The notes beneath the pieces are model-generated. The model made no database searches and was not told the origin of the DNA. It worked only from the letters and a program-made list of their open reading frames with translations. DNA of 64,000 nt, taken from assembly GCF_900090045.1 (NCBI RefSeq), contig NC_041778.1:1-64000 (forward strand). The letters are read 5' to 3'. Positions 27,400-42,000 of the stretch are shown one piece after another (positions within the stretch are counted from its first letter, which is position 1; each line of letters starts with the position of its first letter). Source of the stretch: Plasmodium malariae. Its lineage: Eukaryota > Apicomplexa > Aconoidasida > Haemosporida > Plasmodiidae. A program made the position numbers and the translations under genes.

Positions 27400-28240
27400 T
27401 TTATATACGCTGTCTTTTGTCTAGGATTCATTCATGCAATTGTGCAGGTACAATACACTATTTTCTATATAATATTATTTTTCATATTCTTCTAGTGCTA
27501 TCAAATGTACAAATATAAACAGTTATGCTAAATTTTTTTTATATATTTCTTCATTACTTACTTTATTCTACAATACTTTTACATTTTTTAATGGTTAATC
27601 ATCTTTATTTTCTTCATTTTCATTTTTATCCAACATATTTTGATATCCCTCTGTCAATATCTTATATCAGTCCTATTTCAAATATCTTTCCACAATCATA
27701 TCCTTATTTGATATCCATTGCATGCCCGAAGCTTTTTTCCTATATAGTAATGGAACACTTCCAATTGAATTTAAGATATTCTCCTTTAATTTTTCATTGT
27801 TTTTTATGTAAGCATATTCTGTTTTCCATACATTTTTCAAACTATATAACCAATGTTTTTTTTCTATATTTCAGAAAAATTTTTATGTCCTTCCACTCAT
27901 TTATTCGATCCAATTTTTTGTTTTTTTATTGTAATTGCTGCTTTTAATATTTTCAGTTATTAACTCACCATTTCTTAAATTATGATACGTTTAAAATTCC
28001 TCTTTTGCAGTAACTTCTAGGTATAATTTTAATAATTTTCCTTACTTAAAATCCAATTTGTCATTTTTGAAATTTTCGAGTACTTCCATATGTACTACTA
28101 CAATAGTTTATGCCCTGTCCTTTTTTAATTTGACGTATTTAAATTTTTTATCGTTTTATGTTCATGTAATTTTCATCCTCATAAAATATTTTACTAAACA
28201 ATAATCCATAAGTTACAAGTTCGAACAGAAACTTCAATCC
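27400..28240 (-). pseudogene. STP1: STP1 fossil, WR domain
   Basis: The - strand holds a heavily mutated copy of the STP1 tryptophan-rich exon. In order of translation I read VVVHMEVLENFKND (about 28095), LLKLYLEVTAKEEF, YHNLRNGELITENIKSSN, NWIE, KKHWLYSLKNVWKTEYAYIK, NSIGSVPLLYRKK, QWISNKDMIVERYLK, YQNMLDKNENEENKD and the final EEIYKKN..LIALEEYEK part. Each matches the same place in the STP1 at 1803-4360, but stops (at least eight TAA/TAG/TGA) and small shifts interrupt it. The exons for the cysteine domain and the membrane helix are not seen. The 140-codon + strand open frame at 27525-27947 is the antisense shadow of this fossil and not a gene. The stretch is visibly less A/T-monotonous than its surroundings. 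Confidence 0.75.
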
Positions 28241-31200
28241 AGTAGTCCATTTCTCAAACGTACTTTAATGTAATTATATCGATATATTATATGGGATTAC
28301 GATAGTTTACTATTATTGCGCTAATTCATATACTTTTATAATTAATTCATTGTATATTTTAATTAAATATATTTTATTTTTTTTTTTTCAAGTACTGCGT
28401 TTTCTTAAAAATATAATATTATGCTAAATAGAAAAGCACTCTAAATTAATATACAATTGTTATGCATTCTTTTAATGCACCATATTCAATAAAAAAATAA
28501 GTGCATTATTTATATTAATCATTTTTATTGATTTCTTAATATAATAAAAAAAGTATATCAGTTTTTATGGTATTATATTCTGATGCATGCACAATAACTA
28601 TTATCATAAATAATATTATTTTTCTTAATTTATTACTAAGATATATAAAAATATGTTAATGGATTCACAAAATTAAATGTCCACTATTATCATCTCAGAA
28701 GCAATAAATATTATTATATTAAATTACCATAACACAATTTAAAATGATGTTTAAATTTTAATTCTTTAAAAATTCATGTTAATATATAAATAGATAGAAT
28801 ACTAAAATATATAATATACAATTAAAAATGAAAGTCTACTTACTATATAAACAAACAGTGGATGCGGAATTTTTAAAGCTCCTAGAAAATATATATAAAA
28901 ATATTTTTTAAAAATAAATACTTTAAAATAAATTAAAAAAATACAATTTTATTTGCAAATATGTATTTATTTTATATATTTCAATATATAAAAATATAAA
29001 ATATTTGGAATAGAACAGATAACAAAATATTACAATTTATTATCTTTTATAAAATATATTTTGGATTGCTGAAAATAAATACATATGAAAACTATAAACA
29101 CAAATATTATTCCTGGAAAAAATGCGTTATGCTAAATATACTTATTTTTGATGCAAACAATAATTTATATTATATTTTACATTATTAATATATATGCATT
29201 ATATGCATAAAATTAAATATTTTAATAGCATACTCTGGCGTCTAATATTAACTAAAGGGGAAATAAAATAATCTTATTTTATCTAAAATTTTATTATTAT
29301 GTATATAAATATTCCAATTCACAATTATCCAATTGTTAATTCAACTTTTTTCTATAACATAAATTCATACATAAATAATTAAAAAATATATAAAACATAA
29401 TTCACAGGACATGAGATTATAAATTTACAAAACTCTAATAACTCAAAAATATACTAAATATAACTTCTACGTCTATTTGAATTTAAAGAAGAGCTACATT
29501 GTTATATTACATCTAATCACCTAAAGCACTCATATATACACTGCATGCAAAATGTTATATTTATCTCTTTTTTAATTAAACCTTTTATATATATATATAT
29601 ATATTTTTCATTTATTCATTTCTATTATAAAGTATCAATTTAATAATAACTAATTGAAACGTTTTTGTATAAAGCAAAGTTATGTGCATTCACATTTATT
29701 ACTTTTTATTTCATTAAAAAAAGTGGAATCATTAGTATCAAAATGTTAGTAGTACTTAACTTCAATTTTGCACATTTTAAAATGTCTCTAAAACAAAATT
29801 ATTTCTATTATTAGCACATATGCAAGTAAATTTTCTTAATAACACAAACATAAAAATAATTTTTTATGCGATTATGCCATATGTATTTATCTACTTTGAT
29901 TTATTGATAATTGAACATATACATATACATAATTTATTCTTAAAATACGATTCCAATAAAATAAAAATAGGGTTCTTTGTTTTATGATCAATAATTACCT
30001 ATGAATTTTAGTATATTTGTACAGTATATTATTGTATTAAAAAAAAGTAAATATAATAGTACAATATATATTTATAACCTTTCATTATAAGATAGATTTA
30101 AGTAATTCCTACAAAAATGAATTGAAATCACATATAAGTAACTAAAATGTTAAATATAGGCTTCTCTTATATAGGTAAAAATATTTATAATCCTCAAAAT
30201 TAATAATGAGTTATAATTAATTCAATGGTAATAATAATATAATTTTTTGATATATCTATAAATTCACAAATGAACTATTCAAAAATTTAAACATCTATGA
30301 AATACGAATTATAAAGTAATTATAATGCCATTTATAATGCATATTAATTAAATTTTCTTTTTTCAAAAACAAAAAAAAATATGCTTGTTTTATTTCATTG
30401 TACACAAAAAGAGATGTATACAATTAAACTAAAACAAATCATAAATTGTTATTAATTAGGTTACAAAATAATGATTCTGGACTAAAGCTTTAAAGAAATG
30501 AAAACAAAGTATTATTTTTTAGATAAAAACGTACCTTTTGCTACTAATTTAACGAAATTGTAATTCTTAAAAATAAAATGTGAAAATGAAAAAAAAACAA
30601 ATAGTATTATAATATCGTGTTATATTTATAATGACACATTCAAATAATAAGGCTGAATGCAAGAATTTTAATAAATATTACAGACTTCAAAATGTCTTTC
30701 ATTGAATATCTCTTTAAAACTATTATTTATTCACTAATATAAATGTAAACTTTATTTTAAATCCTGAAAATGAAAAAGAAAATTCTTTATATTATTAATT
30801 TTCATTCATTTATTTTTATTTTATCTTAGATAAAATATATTAAATTTATATAGATGCAACTAATTAATTTTTACATAAACAAAAAAAACTTTAAATATTA
30901 GTACAATTTCTATGTACAAATATTATATATAAAAAAAAATTATTTTGAGAAGAGTTTAAATAAAAATAAATCAAAATTGTTTAAAAAATTTAAATTAATT
31001 ATTTAATGCTAAAGGGTTGTAACTTGTTTTTTTATTTGTCTTATACAAATAAAAATAAATATAATACTAAAAATAAGAAAACTAAATAAGATAAATTAAA
31101 ATCAAAAATTACTTAATCTGCGTAAAAAGTTTCGTACTCATTCAAAAGAAACTACAACATGTAGGAAATGTATACTAATATGTATTTAGAAGCTAACTAG

Positions 31201-33930
31201 AACTTTTACCGACTTTTAAAAAAATAGTTCAAATTTTTTATATAAGTTTTTAGTAGGTTTTCATATTTTGGCTTTATAGTACTAATTATCATCACAGTAA
31301 ATATAATAGAAAAAAAAATACATTATTATTAAAAATATTATTTAATATATAAGATATAGCATAGTATGTAACTCAGAGTAATGCATGTACTCTTACATAC
31401 TCTAATATATTAATAAAATTAAATATACAGATTCTAAAAAATATATGAATTTAAGTATATAATTGAAAGTTCTATATAATGAGTTACTTTGTTTTATAAA
31501 AATTCTACAATATTATAATTTGTATATAAATTGGAATAAAATTTATTATTATTTAATGTAATATTTAAAATTTCATATATTCTGTATCTTTTTCCATATA
31601 AAAAGGTATATATATTTATATTTGGAAAAATAATATTTTATCTGATAAAAGAAAAATATATTTAGAATAAAACGATTATGTGCAATTCAATAATATTAAA
31701 AATAATTATGGACATATCATATCACAAAAAAATGATAAATTTTAAAAATATAACCTATATAAAAAAATTACAAAACATATTTAATAATATTGAAGATATA
31801 CTAATTGTTTTGATAGTAAAACATAGAAAGAACTCATAATATACTACTTTTTATAAATACATACTACTAAGTTAATATTTTAAAAGGAAAAATAAACAAA
31901 TAATTAATTATTTAATATAATTAATATTTTTAAGAACATAATTATATCTTGTTATTTTTATTTTTCGTATATTAAAATTCAATGACAAGTAATTATAAAT
32001 TTATTATGTCTAAAAAATTATAGTTACAACTGTAAAAAAAAAATATAACATTTAGAATATTTTATTTGTATTACTAAAGGTTACAAAAATTAACATAATT
32101 ATATTTTTATTCCATTACATTATCTGTACGTATTTTTTAATATCCGTAATGATACATATATAATATCAATTTGGAAATTATATTTTTTATAAACACGTAT
32201 ATAAATAAGTTAAAAAACATTATTTATGAAAAAAAACTTTAACGAATAAAAAAATGTAAAAAAAACATCTTATAACATATATTATAAAATGAATTACAGA
32301 AATATAAAGGATTTATTTAATAACAATATGTGAATTAATTCGCATTCTCAAGTATGTTTAGGAGCACGTAATCTTACTAAAATATTTTTCTTTTTCCTAT
32401 ATATTTTATAGATATATTTATGGATTTATTTGTTTAATTTTGTCAATAATAAAAACACATTTATTTTTTTGTTATCAATACATTTTATCATACATCCTTA
32501 ATGATCCTAAAATAGAATTATATCACAATTACGTATGTACAATGAAATAACTATAATACAAATAACCTCCTATTTATTGCAACATTATAGCAATACTCAA
32601 AATTAACAATTCTTTACTTAAAATTTCTATTGTAAATTAATCTAAACAGTAAATACTGAATATTTCTCATGATCTAAATAATAGCCTCTAAATTACACTA
32701 AATATTCAATACATCTACATTTAATGTATATAAAAAAATATTACCCTTCTCTTACTATTATTATATTTTAGATATTATAATTATTTATATAAAGAAATCA
32801 ATAATTCTTAATATAACCTATATTATTTGTAAAAAATTTTAAATTATATCTATTAGTCATTTAATATATTTAGAAATATACTAAATTTAAAAATATATAT
32901 TTATTTAAATTTAAAATAATGACAACTTATATTTTTACAGATACGTAATAAAGTGTTATATATACGTTATAATCAAAAAGTAAAGGGAATGATTTCTATA
33001 TAATATCTATAGTTTATATTTAAATTTAATTCATTAATTTAATCTTCGAATGGCATAAAAATAGAAAACAAAATATAACTTTATTTATATATTAATTTTC
33101 AGTATGATGTGTATCTAATTTTTTCAATATTTAGTTAACACTACAAATAGGAGCAATAATAATATAATGCTTGTTTTTAATTGTTCACTTAATTATAAAT
33201 ATTTTGAGTCTTTAAGTTAGTAAAAAATGATAAGTAAACCATAAATAAAAAGCATATTACTTTATTATATATGTATTATTTCATACTTATACTAAAAATA
33301 TCTAAACATCTATTAAAATAATTTTTACATTTAGTATTTTTTATAACGTATTTCACGTAAAACATATTTTATTGAATAAATATTATGCTTTTTCATAGAT
33401 AAAAAATATGTGTATAGATAGCAAGGCAACAAAAATCATTTACTTCCTTTCTAAAAATACAAAACAAAAAAGATATATCGTTTGCTTAAAAATAATAATT
33501 TTTCATAATAATATCAAAAAATTATAATTTTAGATTAATAAGTTATAAAAGCAATTACCACATTTTAGTTCAATATAAATGCTTACTCGTCAATTAAATT
33601 ATATGATTTTTTCTATTATATACTCGTTTTAACGCAGATACATATATATTTTATGAAATTTGATTTAAATCCAAAAAGGCGTATATTATACCATAATATC
33701 TATTCACCCCGAAATTGTGCGTTCAGGTAGAAACTAAAAAATATTAAAACATTCAAATTTACAAAAAATTAATAATATATTTATTTAGCGTTGTATATCA
33801 AAAAGGCCTCATATATATAGCTAGAATTTATATAAATAATTGTATGTTTCTTTATTAATTATATAAATATACTACTGGTATAACTTACTATAGAAGTCAT
33901 ATTTATATAAGGACATGTATTTCTAAATGC
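28241..33930. other. AT-rich intergenic region
   Basis: About 5.7 kb between the STP1 fossil and the next fam-l gene. All frames are closed by frequent stops. I see no family motif, no tandem repeat array and no RNA gene. Confidence 0.5.
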
Positions 33931-34889
33931 TTATTTACCGTTTCTGTACTTAATTTTTTCATATTTTTTAATTTTCTTATGGTAGTAAACAACAATTAAT
34001 ATGAATATGACTCCTAACATAAAAAAAGGCACAATATATAATAGAAAGTCAAATAATTTCATTAATACAAAAGTACCATGATTACTTTCACTAACAGTAT
34101 CTGCAGCACCCTTTGCCCATTTTAAATAGGGATACAACACACTAATAATAGACTTCAAACTGGTTAATTCCTTCAATCCTAAAAGATCCATTAACCATCT
34201 ATTTTGTCCATCACTCATTGAATAATCTAATATGGGTAATACAGATAACGACAAAAAAAATATTAAAGGAAGAGCAAGTCGCAATCCGCATTTTTTACGT
34301 ATTAGTTTTTTGTAAGTCTTATTACTAATTGTCCTATTTTTTTTAAGAAAATCTTCAAAATCAAGTTCTTTGAATATCTTTTTTTCTATATAGGAATATT
34401 TCTTTGTTTCAAATATATTAGATTTATTTTTAATAGCTTGTTTATAATGCCCCTCATTTTTTGAAAAATTATAATTTAATTGATTTTTTTCACATGTTGC
34501 CTCCTTTTCGTTATAAAACATTTTTTTTTTTTCATTCTTTCCATTTTTCGATATATATTCTTTTATACCTATAACATTTAAATCTTCTTCCTGTTTATAT
34601 TTTGCTAGTAGTCTATAATTTCTCGAATATAACTCATTACCATGCTTATAGTCCTCATCCAGATATTTATTAAAGATACCCTAAAAAAAAAAAGTAAATA
34701 TATATTATTATTTATGAAAAAAATAATAATTCAAACAGTATTAACAAACATAAAATACTGATTTATTTATAATACATATACGCATAAATATCATTATTAT
34801 ACCATATCACTCCTGAAATGATATATCCAATATAAAGGAATTAACGTAGTAATTTTAATAAGTAGTACTGATTTTAGTTTTTGTTCCAT
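33931..34889 (-). CDS. fam-l: fam-l protein
   Basis: Intact two-exon gene: exon 1 34803-34889 (29 codons, MEQKLKSVLLIKI.. to SDM), exon 2 33931-34680, with a 122 bp intron (GTATAA..CTAG region). The product is about 278 residues. Exon 2 opens GIFNKYLDED and carries YRLLAKYKQE with its Arg at residue 52 (PEXEL-like, Lys last). Then come HYKQAIKNKSNIFETKKY, EKKIFKELDFEDFLKKNRTI, a hydrophobic segment (LALPLIFFLSLSVLPILDYS) and a C-terminal helix ending YYHKKIKKYEKIKYRNGK. The methionine at 34521 is internal. It is the counterpart of the fam-l at 15686-16637 in the duplicated fam-l/pir block, and both remain open. Confidence 0.9.
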
Positions 34890-37800
34890 AATATAGATTT
34901 TTAATACTGTAATATATTAATAAGAGAAAATAATAACAACAAAATAATATAATTATAATATTAAAAGATGTTATATTTTTATTTGAAGTATTTATTTATT
35001 ATATTTTTTTAAAAAAATGAATGCATATAACTATAATATATATTACAGCAGAGGCAAAAAATATATACTTTAAAAATTATCATATAATTTCTGACTTAAT
35101 ACAACTTATATATAAACGTATTTTATTAAAATATTATAACTATAGTCCATTTATAAATATTATGAGTATATATGTTAAATATATAATATATTAGATTAAT
35201 TAAAAAATTCCTTATTTAATATTTATAAAAATAAAATAAACATGAATTATAAGATATCTTAATATTTCTAATTATTAATTTCATGCAGGACATCGATATT
35301 AGAGAGTATATATATCACATTATTCTATACATTCAGATATTATTAACTAAAGTTAACGATATATTTAAATTAACATTTATAATACAACAGGTATTATATT
35401 TTGGAAAAATGGAGTATTCTGTAATAACATAAATTATTATAATAATAGATTATTATAATGTTCACTAAAAAAAGAAATAAGTTGAAGTACATTTTATGTT
35501 ATGTAAATTATAGTATCTTCAATCTCTTATGAACTGTTAGGTATATAAAATAGCAAATTTATAAGATAATAACAAATGCATGATCTAAAATATATATTGA
35601 ATCTTAACAAATTATAATTCTTTAAATTTGTATCATAATTTTGTAATATTGCAATTTTTCATTAAGCATATTTAATAAGTTCTAAATTAAATGTTTTTGA
35701 TTTATACGACATTTTTTCTTTAAATAAAAATATATATTTAGAATAAATAATTATATAATAAAGAAAAAAAATAAAATTTTATACTTATAGTTTAATTTTA
35801 TGTTTGTTTTCCTTCTATATAAAATATACTTCTATATTGAAACATTAAAAATTATATAATGCGTACATAAGATGTTTTTATAATTATTTATGATAAAATA
35901 AAATAAATTATATTATGCATCTCCTTAATTAATTACTTTTTGAAATATCGTTTTATTACGTTCATGATAAATACATTCTTATTATAGTATATACCATATC
36001 TGTACAAATATACAATGTATATAATATTTTTTTTCTTTTTAATTTAAATATACCATTTAATAATTAAAAATTTTTAGAATAATTGATTTTTAATCTTATT
36101 TGATATTCATTTTATTATTTATTTTTTAGTTCAAATAATATTTATTGAAAAGTCTTAAGTTTTTTCTAGTTAAGGTATTATTCATCAGTAATAAAATTTA
36201 TATTCTCTTCTAATAATATAAGTATACACTAATTCTCAGTTCTATTATATTTAACATTTATATTTTCGCTTTTTCTAACAACATTACTGTTAAAAGTAAC
36301 TTAATATTTTAAAAATCATATTAAAATGTAATATACATTAGTAAAAAAGGTATATACATAGACAGAATTTGTTGTTAATATATTTTTCTGTGCATTATAA
36401 TATTTTATAAATTGTCTGATATATATTTAATTTCATATACTTTTTTTTTTACATCAACTGATAGATTTTATTCTAGTATGAGTAAATTATTCTAGCGTAA
36501 TTTTTCACAATACAGAATCATATATATTTTGCATACCATGTACTCTTTGGAAATTCTCGGTTATATCTATCAACTTTATGTTATTCAAGTATACGAAAAT
36601 GTTTTTACGTAGTACTTTATTTTTTAAAATATATTCCAAAAGATTAAAGTATTCATCCAACTTTTAGTTTATTTTTCTGTTTCCTAATTTTAAATGATTT
36701 ATATTATATAAATACTAAATTTCAAAAAAGATATTTAGTTGGGGGATAGATTTATTGCTACTTACTAAATATTTATAAATTATACTAATATAACATATAC
36801 AATAATAACAATGCAAGATATGATTTAATTATAGGATAGATATTTATTTAACAAAATGAAAATATATTTTGAGCATTCCTAAGTGTTCATAGTGAGATTA
36901 AAGTATAAACCGATATAATTTAGAAACTACTAAATTATAATAAATGAAATATATATATTAATAATATTATTCATAAAACAATTAATTTCGTACATCTTTA
37001 TAGTCTCAAAAAATAACGTAATAAAATAAAAATAGCTTCCCATATATATAAAATAATACTATATTAAAAAATATTCTACATAACAATTCTTCACGATATA
37101 TATATATCCTGTCGATTTTCTACATTCTATTTCAAAGATACCATTATCTTTAATAATTACACAGAAAAAAAAAACATATACATAAATCATTTTTATTTGT
37201 GTAAATAAAAAAGTAGCGAAACTACTTTCCACATTCATGTATTAATAAAAATAATAGATAACTTTGAAATTAAATAAAAATATATATTTATATATTTAAA
37301 AAATATTAAGATAATTAAAGTATAATAATGCTGTTATGTTGTATGTATAAGCTATAATGAGAAAATAAATATTAGAATTTATGTTGCATCAATATATCTA
37401 TAAATATACATTAGAATTGTTCGTTGTCATTTTCTTAAGTTAACAGAAATATGATTATCTATTATAATTGCTATTATACGGAGAAGAAATATAAAAATAA
37501 TATAGAAAGATATAATTGAAAAAAATCATAATATAATTTATTATAATAATTATTTTATCTTTATAGTATAAAATACATGATATTTATATATCTCCGTAAC
37601 AATATATATTCGACATATTATATAAATATATATTGTAATTACATTTGAATGTATATTATTATTATTGTGGAAATATAAATGTTGTTTCATTATGTTTTTC
37701 ATCTATTTATTTAAAATTGTTTAGAAAGATTTTTATAAATTTGTTTGTTTATATTTATTATTACATCTTTTGATTTTTTCTTTTGATATTTAATAAAGTA

Positions 37801-38253
37801 ATACTCGACTCAAAAAAACCATTGTAAGAATTAAAGTATCTGGTAATACAAAATATAGTGTTTCCCAGATGTTACACTGAATAGAATTAGCACATAAACA
37901 CTGTTGTTACATATTATAGAAAATAACATAATTAACAGAATCAAAACTAATAATATTTTGTTAATTAATATACATTTTACTAAATATAATATGATATACT
38001 CATTATATGCTTTTTTGCTAATCTAAAATATAATATAAAATTTTCTAATAGATTATGTTCAAAATAGCATTAACATTAATAGCTCATATAAATGAGCGTA
38101 AAATATTATTTTTGCATTATTTCTATGTGCTACTTATATTCTCATTATATTTTTATTCTTTTTTATACTGTATAATAGAATATTCCAAAAATTAAACTTT
38201 TCATTCTTCATATGAGTATGAAAAAGAACCACCAGTGCAGTATTATACGTAAA
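34890..38253. other. non-coding part of duplicated block
   Basis: Between fam-l and pir of copy B. From about 35.9 kb it resembles 18.1-20.4 kb in order and sequence. No coding stretch recognised. Confidence 0.5.
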
Positions 38254-39042
38254 TTACCAATTTTTTACAGAATGGTAACCTATACAAAATCTTCCGTTTT
38301 CGCAATGTGAAATCTCATTTTCAGAAGATATTTCTAACAATTCACCTGATACTTCTGGAGCTATGTTCTGTGTTGTTCTTCGTTTATTATTTATACGATT
38401 CCGAATACGTGGTCCAAGAGGACTAAACTATTATATAAAACAAAAAAAGATGAAAAATGTTATATATATATATATATAAATATATAATAATATTTTAATT
38501 AAAAATTTAGTGCATATATTTTTCTGATTTTTCATAATTTTTAACGATAATTTTTATAATACCTTATAGAAAATAAAAAGAGTAATTAGAAAAATTCCCA
38601 TAAGTGTAAAACCCACAGATAAAGCAGACTTCAGTTCAGTTGAAACATGACAATTATAGATAGTTTTATTCCTGTCACACGAAAAACTATCAAATGCATG
38701 ATTTTTTAATTGTTCCCACAATTTTTCAATTATTTCTTCCCATAATATTGTGCTATTTTCACAATTAGGGCCTTCATTTATATATGTAATTTTTTTTTTT
38801 TCTAACCATTCATTCAATAAACCACAGTACTCAGGAGCACTAACAATATAAATTCCACCTATCATTGTATTTATTACGTCTTTATTTTTATAATTAGTAT
38901 CAAGCTTACAACCAATTTTATATAAGTAATTATGTGTTTCCTTTATAGGATTTAATAATGAAAACGACATTGATGAATCTGCAAGTTCAACATCTTGTTC
39001 AAAATATCCCAATATTTCATCTTTCTTACCTATATCTAACAT
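38254..39042 (-). CDS. pir: pir-like gene, short, first exon not found
   Basis: Two open exons: exon 2 38563-39042 and exon 3 38254-38427, separated by a 135 bp GT..AG intron in phase 0. Together they encode about 217 residues. Exon 2 has KETHNYLYKIGCKLD, EYCGLLNEWLEKKK, ILWEEIIEKLWEQLK, SCDRNKTIYN and one membrane helix (ALSVGFTLMGIFLITLFIFY). Exon 3 gives FSPLGPRIRNRI, close to the pir/vir signature F-T/S-P-L/F-G, and a short cytoplasmic tail ending IGYHS.VKNW. Pir proteins are variant, surface-associated antigens. Usual pir proteins have roughly 250-320 residues, so the N-terminal part looks missing. A splice acceptor (CTGAAG) immediately precedes the ATG at 39042, and the dead paralogue has CAG at the same place, so that ATG may be an internal codon behind an unlocated exon 1. 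Confidence 0.65.
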
Positions 39043-42000
39043 CTTCAGAGTAAAGGAAAAAAAATAAAAAAAAAGGACATAAAGAAGATAATACTAATAT
39101 ATTAAAAAAAATTTTAAATTAATATGAAATGATATATGCCTTATAATAGTCAAATTAATTCTTATAGATTATTAGGTAAATTAAATGTATTATAATATAT
39201 TTACGGGCATCTTTAAAAAATTCATTTAAATGTGATTAAATTAATAATAAGTAATTGTAATATTCCCATATATACTAGTTTATATATAATGTAAAAGATA
39301 TATAAATATTGCATTTTTTGCTCAAATGTTTAAGAAATTAAAATATAATATTTTTATTAATTATTAACAATGAAATAAATGGACATAACACATTTAATAA
39401 TATTTTATTAAGTAATTCAAGCTGGTCAAAACAATTTTTATTGTAAAAATGATAAAAAAATCTGATCTTTATATATTTTTTCTATTAAATACTTATAATA
39501 TATAGCTTAAACAATAAATTATTATTGATATAAAAATTTTAGTAAATTATTACCTACTATAAATTTTTATTTTTTCTAATAAACTTATTTAAAGGATATT
39601 TGTTAAATATTATTAATATTTAAAAGTTATAAAAGTAATATATTTTTTTAATTTATAATATTTCATAGATAACGAAAAACACATGCTAATAGTTAACCCA
39701 AGTTCTTTAATTTATTATATTTTATGACATAAATGAGAAGCAAAAAAATAAGTTATATATATGTTATATAAACGAAGTTATATTAAGATAAATATAACAT
39801 AAAATAATGATTAAGTAATTCTGTAATTTCTTTTACCTTTCGTTATGTATAATTCAAAAACATTAAGAGTTCAAACTTTTCTATTCTTCTAGAACACGTA
39901 TATTTAAATGTAAAGATTTTACCCGATCATTTTACCACTTAAACTTTTTTACATTATTTTGTACATATAAATTTTGCTCATGGATTTATATATTAATAAG
40001 ACATAAAGATTTTGCCAAAAAAAAATTTCAGAAGTATCAAGTAAAAATTTTTGCTTCGAATAAATTATATAATTTTATAATGATAATAACACCAATGTTG
40101 CAAAAAATAGAGAAAGAGTAAAATCCATTTTATTCCATAAAAACCAGAACGAAATAAAAAATTTCTTCCTATTATTATTACGATTATCAATTTATATAAT
40201 AATTTAAGCATAAAATACATTAACCTAAATATAATAATATGTATGCATATATGAAAATTTATAAATATTGAAAATCTAAAACTTGTACTTAAAAATAATA
40301 AAATTCTGAACATTACTCGATTTCATTGTATACTTCTTTAAATATAGGTATAAGAAAAAGTATCATAAGCATAAGAGGTAATTTTCTTTCATTTTTCTAT
40401 ATAAGATAAATTTGAGATAATACTATATATCGTTAAGTAATATATTTAGTGTTACTTCCAGATGTTTTCTTTGCGTTCAGATTGACTTCTCACTTATCTT
40501 GTATATATAAAATGTTTTCATCAAAAATAAAATTCCTCAGCTTGGAAATATTTTCTTATATAAAGCATTATATATATGTAACATAGTGTTATTCATATTT
40601 TTACTTAATTCCATACCTTTAATGAACACCAGAAAATGTTATAAATAATAAAATTACGGTGACTATATATTTTAGTAAAGAATAAGCTAATTTGTAAAAT
40701 GTAATTTTTGCAAATTATATTTTTAAAGCATATTCATTTAGAATACTGCTCAGGTACATTTTTTTCCTTTTTTGTGTTTACTTAATAATTTCTTTATGAA
40801 TATGATTGATTTAACTTCAAGAAAAAAACTTAGATTTTTACAGTTAAATTAAAAAAAATAAAATATACCTTAAAAATATGTAATTTGGAAAATTCATATT
40901 TTCTATATTGAAATTACAAATATTAGAAAAAAATATATATTTTTTTTCAATTATATATGATGAAGATACAAAGTTTTTTATTATTATTTACCTTTTAACT
41001 TACTAATATGATAATTCTGCTTAAGTAAAAATAATGATATGAATGTACAAATCATGCAAATTTATATTCTAATATAATTATGTATATACAAGGAAAGTTT
41101 TATTAAATCATAATCATGCAATATTCTATTAAAACTTTATTAAATAAAATTATTTATTCCTTTTTAAAGAATTGTTTTTTTTTTTTTGAACACATTTTTC
41201 ATTATATATAATTTTAAAAAAAAATAAAATTTATTCTACAATTATGTCTATATTAAAAATATTAGAATATACCATTTAAAAAAATTCATTTAATAGTATA
41301 ATATAAAAATATTTAATATATAAAGCACGTTCACTAATTTATATAATTTAATTAAATATAAAATTTCCTCCATATATAAATTAGTGTATATTTTAAAATA
41401 TTTTTTTATTAAATTGTTCTTTTACATTAATATATGCATTTTAAGATTATCAAATTACAATACATATAATCAGTATATTGTTTTATTTTTATTTATTTTG
41501 TACTATTATTATGAAATATGAGAATTTAATTATATTCTAAAACGAAATTGATTATAACTTGAACATTAATGTATATATTCTTTTTAATTACATTACTATT
41601 GTTCTTATAACTATTACATATTTAATTTAGAATTCAGACAATTATTACAGTTTATTCGTGATATATAAGTATTTTCCTATATATATCGAACATTCATTAT
41701 TATTAATTTTTAACGTTGCTCCTTAAAATTAATTCTTATATATTTCTGTCATTTACATATATTCGTTATATATATTTGTGTTTTTTCTTTCTATTTTTGA
41801 TATAAATAAAAATTTTAATATATTAAATGTAGAAGGTATAAGTTAAACATAATATTTTATGATTTTAATATTAACTGGTTTATGTAGCCTTTAATACAGT
41901 TTAGCATAATGTACTCCTAGAATTTTCTATACTATGAAGTTATTTAATTAAATCTAATATTATATTAGAGAAGTACAAAAATAATAGCACAGATAATATT

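Larger units (their letters stand above)
33931..40100. repeat. fam-l/pir segmental duplication, copy B
   Basis: Second copy of the block described at 15686-22400. Here the pir member still has open exons and good splice sites. The fam-l start to pir stop spacing is about 3.4 kb, against 3.8 kb in copy A, showing accumulated indels. Boundaries are judged by eye. Confidence 0.7.

Noticed and set aside
27525..27947. 140-codon + strand open frame rich in Phe, Tyr, His and Ile
   Set aside because: It is the antisense of the STP1 fossil on the - strand; the sense frames carry the family motifs.
40065..40313. 82-codon - strand open frame, Ile/Phe/Leu-rich
   Set aside because: Composition expected from A/T low-complexity DNA; the corresponding part of the duplication copy near 22.3 kb is not open.
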